NCBI GenBank assembly: GCA_018436705.1
Contig: JAHDLA010000007.1
Coordinates: 124,001 to 188,000 of the forward strand
DNA: 64,000 nt
Direction of reading: 5' to 3'
DNA from: Sedimentibacter sp.
GTDB lineage: Bacteria; Bacillota; Clostridia; Tissierellales; Sedimentibacteraceae
Position 1 is the first letter of the stretch, and each line of letters starts with the position of its first letter. Below, in pieces: positions 62,554 through 64,000 of the stretch. Both the position numbers and the translations under genes were made by a program. The notes under the pieces were generated by a model. That model did not search any database and had not been told where the DNA came from. It was given only the letters and a program-made list of their open reading frames with translations.

Positions 62554-64000
62554 ATGAAAACAATACTTTACAATGCAAAGATTTATATTGAAAAAAACGT
62601 TTTTCAAGAGGCTGTTTTAATTGAAGACGGAGTCATTAAAGCAATCGGGCCCAACAAAAATATTATGCTGAATAATGCAGACAAGATAATAGATCTGCAG
62701 GGAAAAACCGTTATACCCGGCTTAAACGACAGCCATCTTCATATTGCCATGGTTGGAGAGTCAATGAAAGCATGCATCTTAACAAGCGCCAAATCCATTG
62801 ATGATATAATTATCATAGGAAAAGATTACTTGGAAAACTGCAAAAATCCAACCGCTCTCCACGGGAAAAACTGGAACCAGGACTATTTTACTTCAGGGGA
62901 ACAAAGAATGCCAACCCGCCATGATTTGGATAAAATATCATCAGAAATACCTATTGTATTAGAAAGAGTTTGCGGCCACGTTGTGTGCGCTAACACAAAA
63001 TCTCTTGAACTGCTGGGAATTGATGAAAATACAGAGGTTGGCGGCGGTGAAGTTATAAAAGGAAGCGATGGAAAACCTAACGGAATATTTACTGAAAATG
63101 CCACAAGGCTGCTGCTGCCTGTCCTGCCTGATAAAAGCCTTTCTGACAGAGAAACTGAAATTCTTAACGCCGCAAATTATGCATTAAGTACAGGGGTTAC
63201 TTCCGTACAATCATGTGATGTAATGAGTAAAGAATTTAAAAGTGTATTTAAAGTAATACACAATATTTACGATAACGGCAAAACAAAACTAAGATACAAT
63301 CCTCAGTTCAATTTTCAGGATATAGATGTATTTAAGGAATATTTGGAAACCGAACATATAAACGGCAGTTACGACGGCAGATTTTTATCAAGAGGAGCAC
63401 TAAAGCTGTTTAAGGATGGTTCTTTAGGCGCCAGAACTGCACTTATGACTAATGATTATAATGACGCACCCGGCATAAAAGGCGTCCCTGCTTTAAGTGA
63501 CCAGCAGCTTCAGGCCCTCTGCGATTTAGCAACGGAAAACGGGATAAGAGTCGTTACTCACGCCATAGGAGACGGCGCAGTTGAAAGTGTTATAAATGCT
63601 TATGAGCGGACTATGAAAGGAAGCGGCAATACTCTTCGACACGGAATTGTCCACTGCCAGATTACAAACCGAAGTCAAATAGAAAGGATTGCACGTCTCA
63701 ATATTCCTGTAATGCTGCAGCCTATATTCCTTGATTATGACATACAGATAGTTGAATCCCGCGTAGGAAGAGCGTTGGCTGAAACTTCATATGCTTTTAA
63801 TACATTGAATAAGCTTGATGCCCCCATAAGTTTCGGAACTGATTCACCTGTGGAAGATTTAAATCCATTTCCAAACATCTATTCAGCTGTGACAAGACAA
63901 AGAATGAATTTGACACCTGAAAAAGGATTTATCCCCGGCGAAAAGATGAGCGTCGAAGATGCTGTTGATGCATATACCATAGGCAGCGCTTTCAACGAAT
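62554..64000 (+). CDS. amidohydrolase, YtcJ-like, C-terminus outside window
   Basis: The ATG at 62554 (GGTGGTGAT upstream) opens a frame running to the window end, 482 codons so far; relatives have about 530-550. Metal-site motifs of the amidohydrolase fold are present: GLNDSHLHIAM (HxH), the carboxylated-Lys region LKLFKDGSLGART, VVTHAIGDGAV, HGIVHCQI, and SFGTDSPVEDLNPFP. YtcJ-type proteins are zinc hydrolases of uncertain substrate, in some cases N-substituted amides or formyl groups. No signal peptide. Confidence 0.92.
   Translation, partial: MKTILYNAKIYIEKNVFQEAVLIEDGVIKAIGPNKNIMLNNADKIIDLQGKTVIPGLNDSHLHIAMVGESMKACILTSAKSIDDIIIIGKDYLENCKNPTALHGKNWNQDYFTSGEQRMPTRHDLDKISSEIPIVLERVCGHVVCANTKSLELLGIDENTEVGGGEVIKGSDGKPNGIFTENATRLLLPVLPDKSLSDRETEILNAANYALSTGVTSVQSCDVMSKEFKSVFKVIHNIYDNGKTKLRYNPQFNFQDIDVFKEYLETEHINGSYDGRFLSRGALKLFKDGSLGARTALMTNDYNDAPGIKGVPALSDQQLQALCDLATENGIRVVTHAIGDGAVESVINAYERTMKGSGNTLRHGIVHCQITNRSQIERIARLNIPVMLQPIFLDYDIQIVESRVGRALAETSYAFNTLNKLDAPISFGTDSPVEDLNPFPNIYSAVTRQRMNLTPEKGFIPGEKMSVEDAVDAYTIGSAFNE

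Noticed and set aside
1..64000. CRISPR arrays, tRNA or rRNA genes, intact insertion sequences or prophage
   Set aside because: I looked for spaced repeats, tRNA-like cloverleafs, transposase motifs and phage structural genes and found none that I could support.

Overview
The window looks like the chromosome of a low-G+C, strictly anaerobic, spore-former-type Bacillota (Clostridia/Tissierellia; Sedimentibacter is my best guess from general familiarity, not verified). The reasons are AT-rich spacers, AGGAGG ribosome binding sites, many intrinsic terminators, a T-box leader, a Veg protein, an S-layer-homology (SLH) surface protein, a class I hybrid cluster protein, rubredoxin, an Etf-linked FAD dehydrogenase and a 2-hydroxyacyl-CoA-dehydratase-type protein. 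I see no rRNA, tRNA, CRISPR array, prophage or intact insertion sequence. Most genes lie on the minus strand.

Layout. 1-1.5 kb: a translationally coupled pair of unrecognised genes, the second cut by the window edge, followed by about 0.7 kb of AT-rich DNA with a possible gene relic. 2.2-8.7 kb: an EF-G-like GTPase and a giant protein made of two fused DUF445 units. 8.7-16.2 kb: ilvE, then a four-gene efflux operon (adaptor, RND pump, TetR regulator, TolC-like protein) with a readable promoter and operator. 16.3-24.6 kb: an unknown protein with an internal duplication beside a phosphoesterase, T-box-controlled proS, a secreted 5'-nucleotidase with LysM, a second phosphoesterase, veg and corA. 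24.9-32.8 kb: ispE, a TlpA-like thioredoxin lipoprotein, a likely electron-bifurcating dehydrogenase operon (GlcD/LctD-EtfB-EtfA), and a one-carbon operon (fchA-folD-ltaE).

32.9-40.4 kb: MATE, GNAT, MFS-asnA, a three-gene lipid/acyl-type operon (alpha/beta hydrolase, HxxxDG acyltransferase, DUF6320 membrane protein) and rubredoxin. 40.4-48.1 kb: MFS, mnmA, tatC, panE-like, speE, speD, MATE. 48.2-52.5 kb: a nitrate/sulfonate-type ABC importer and an HgdB-like iron-sulfur protein. 52.6-56.3 kb: a compact nitrosative/oxidative stress operon (hcp, DUF1858, unknown protein, hemerythrin, cupin) behind a perfect 16-bp palindrome. 56.4-64 kb: small GNAT, a 1368-residue leucine-rich-repeat/SLH surface protein, a rhodanese lipoprotein, a glutathione peroxidase and the start of an amidohydrolase gene.

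The best candidates for something undescribed are the unknown protein coupled to hemerythrin in the hcp operon, the hydrolase-acyltransferase-DUF6320 operon, the duplicated-domain protein at 16.3 kb, the left-edge gene pair, the RND/TolC operon in an apparently single-membrane cell, and two independent 31-bp-period duplications of gene 3' ends. Functional names rest on reading the translated sequences by eye; no database search was run.
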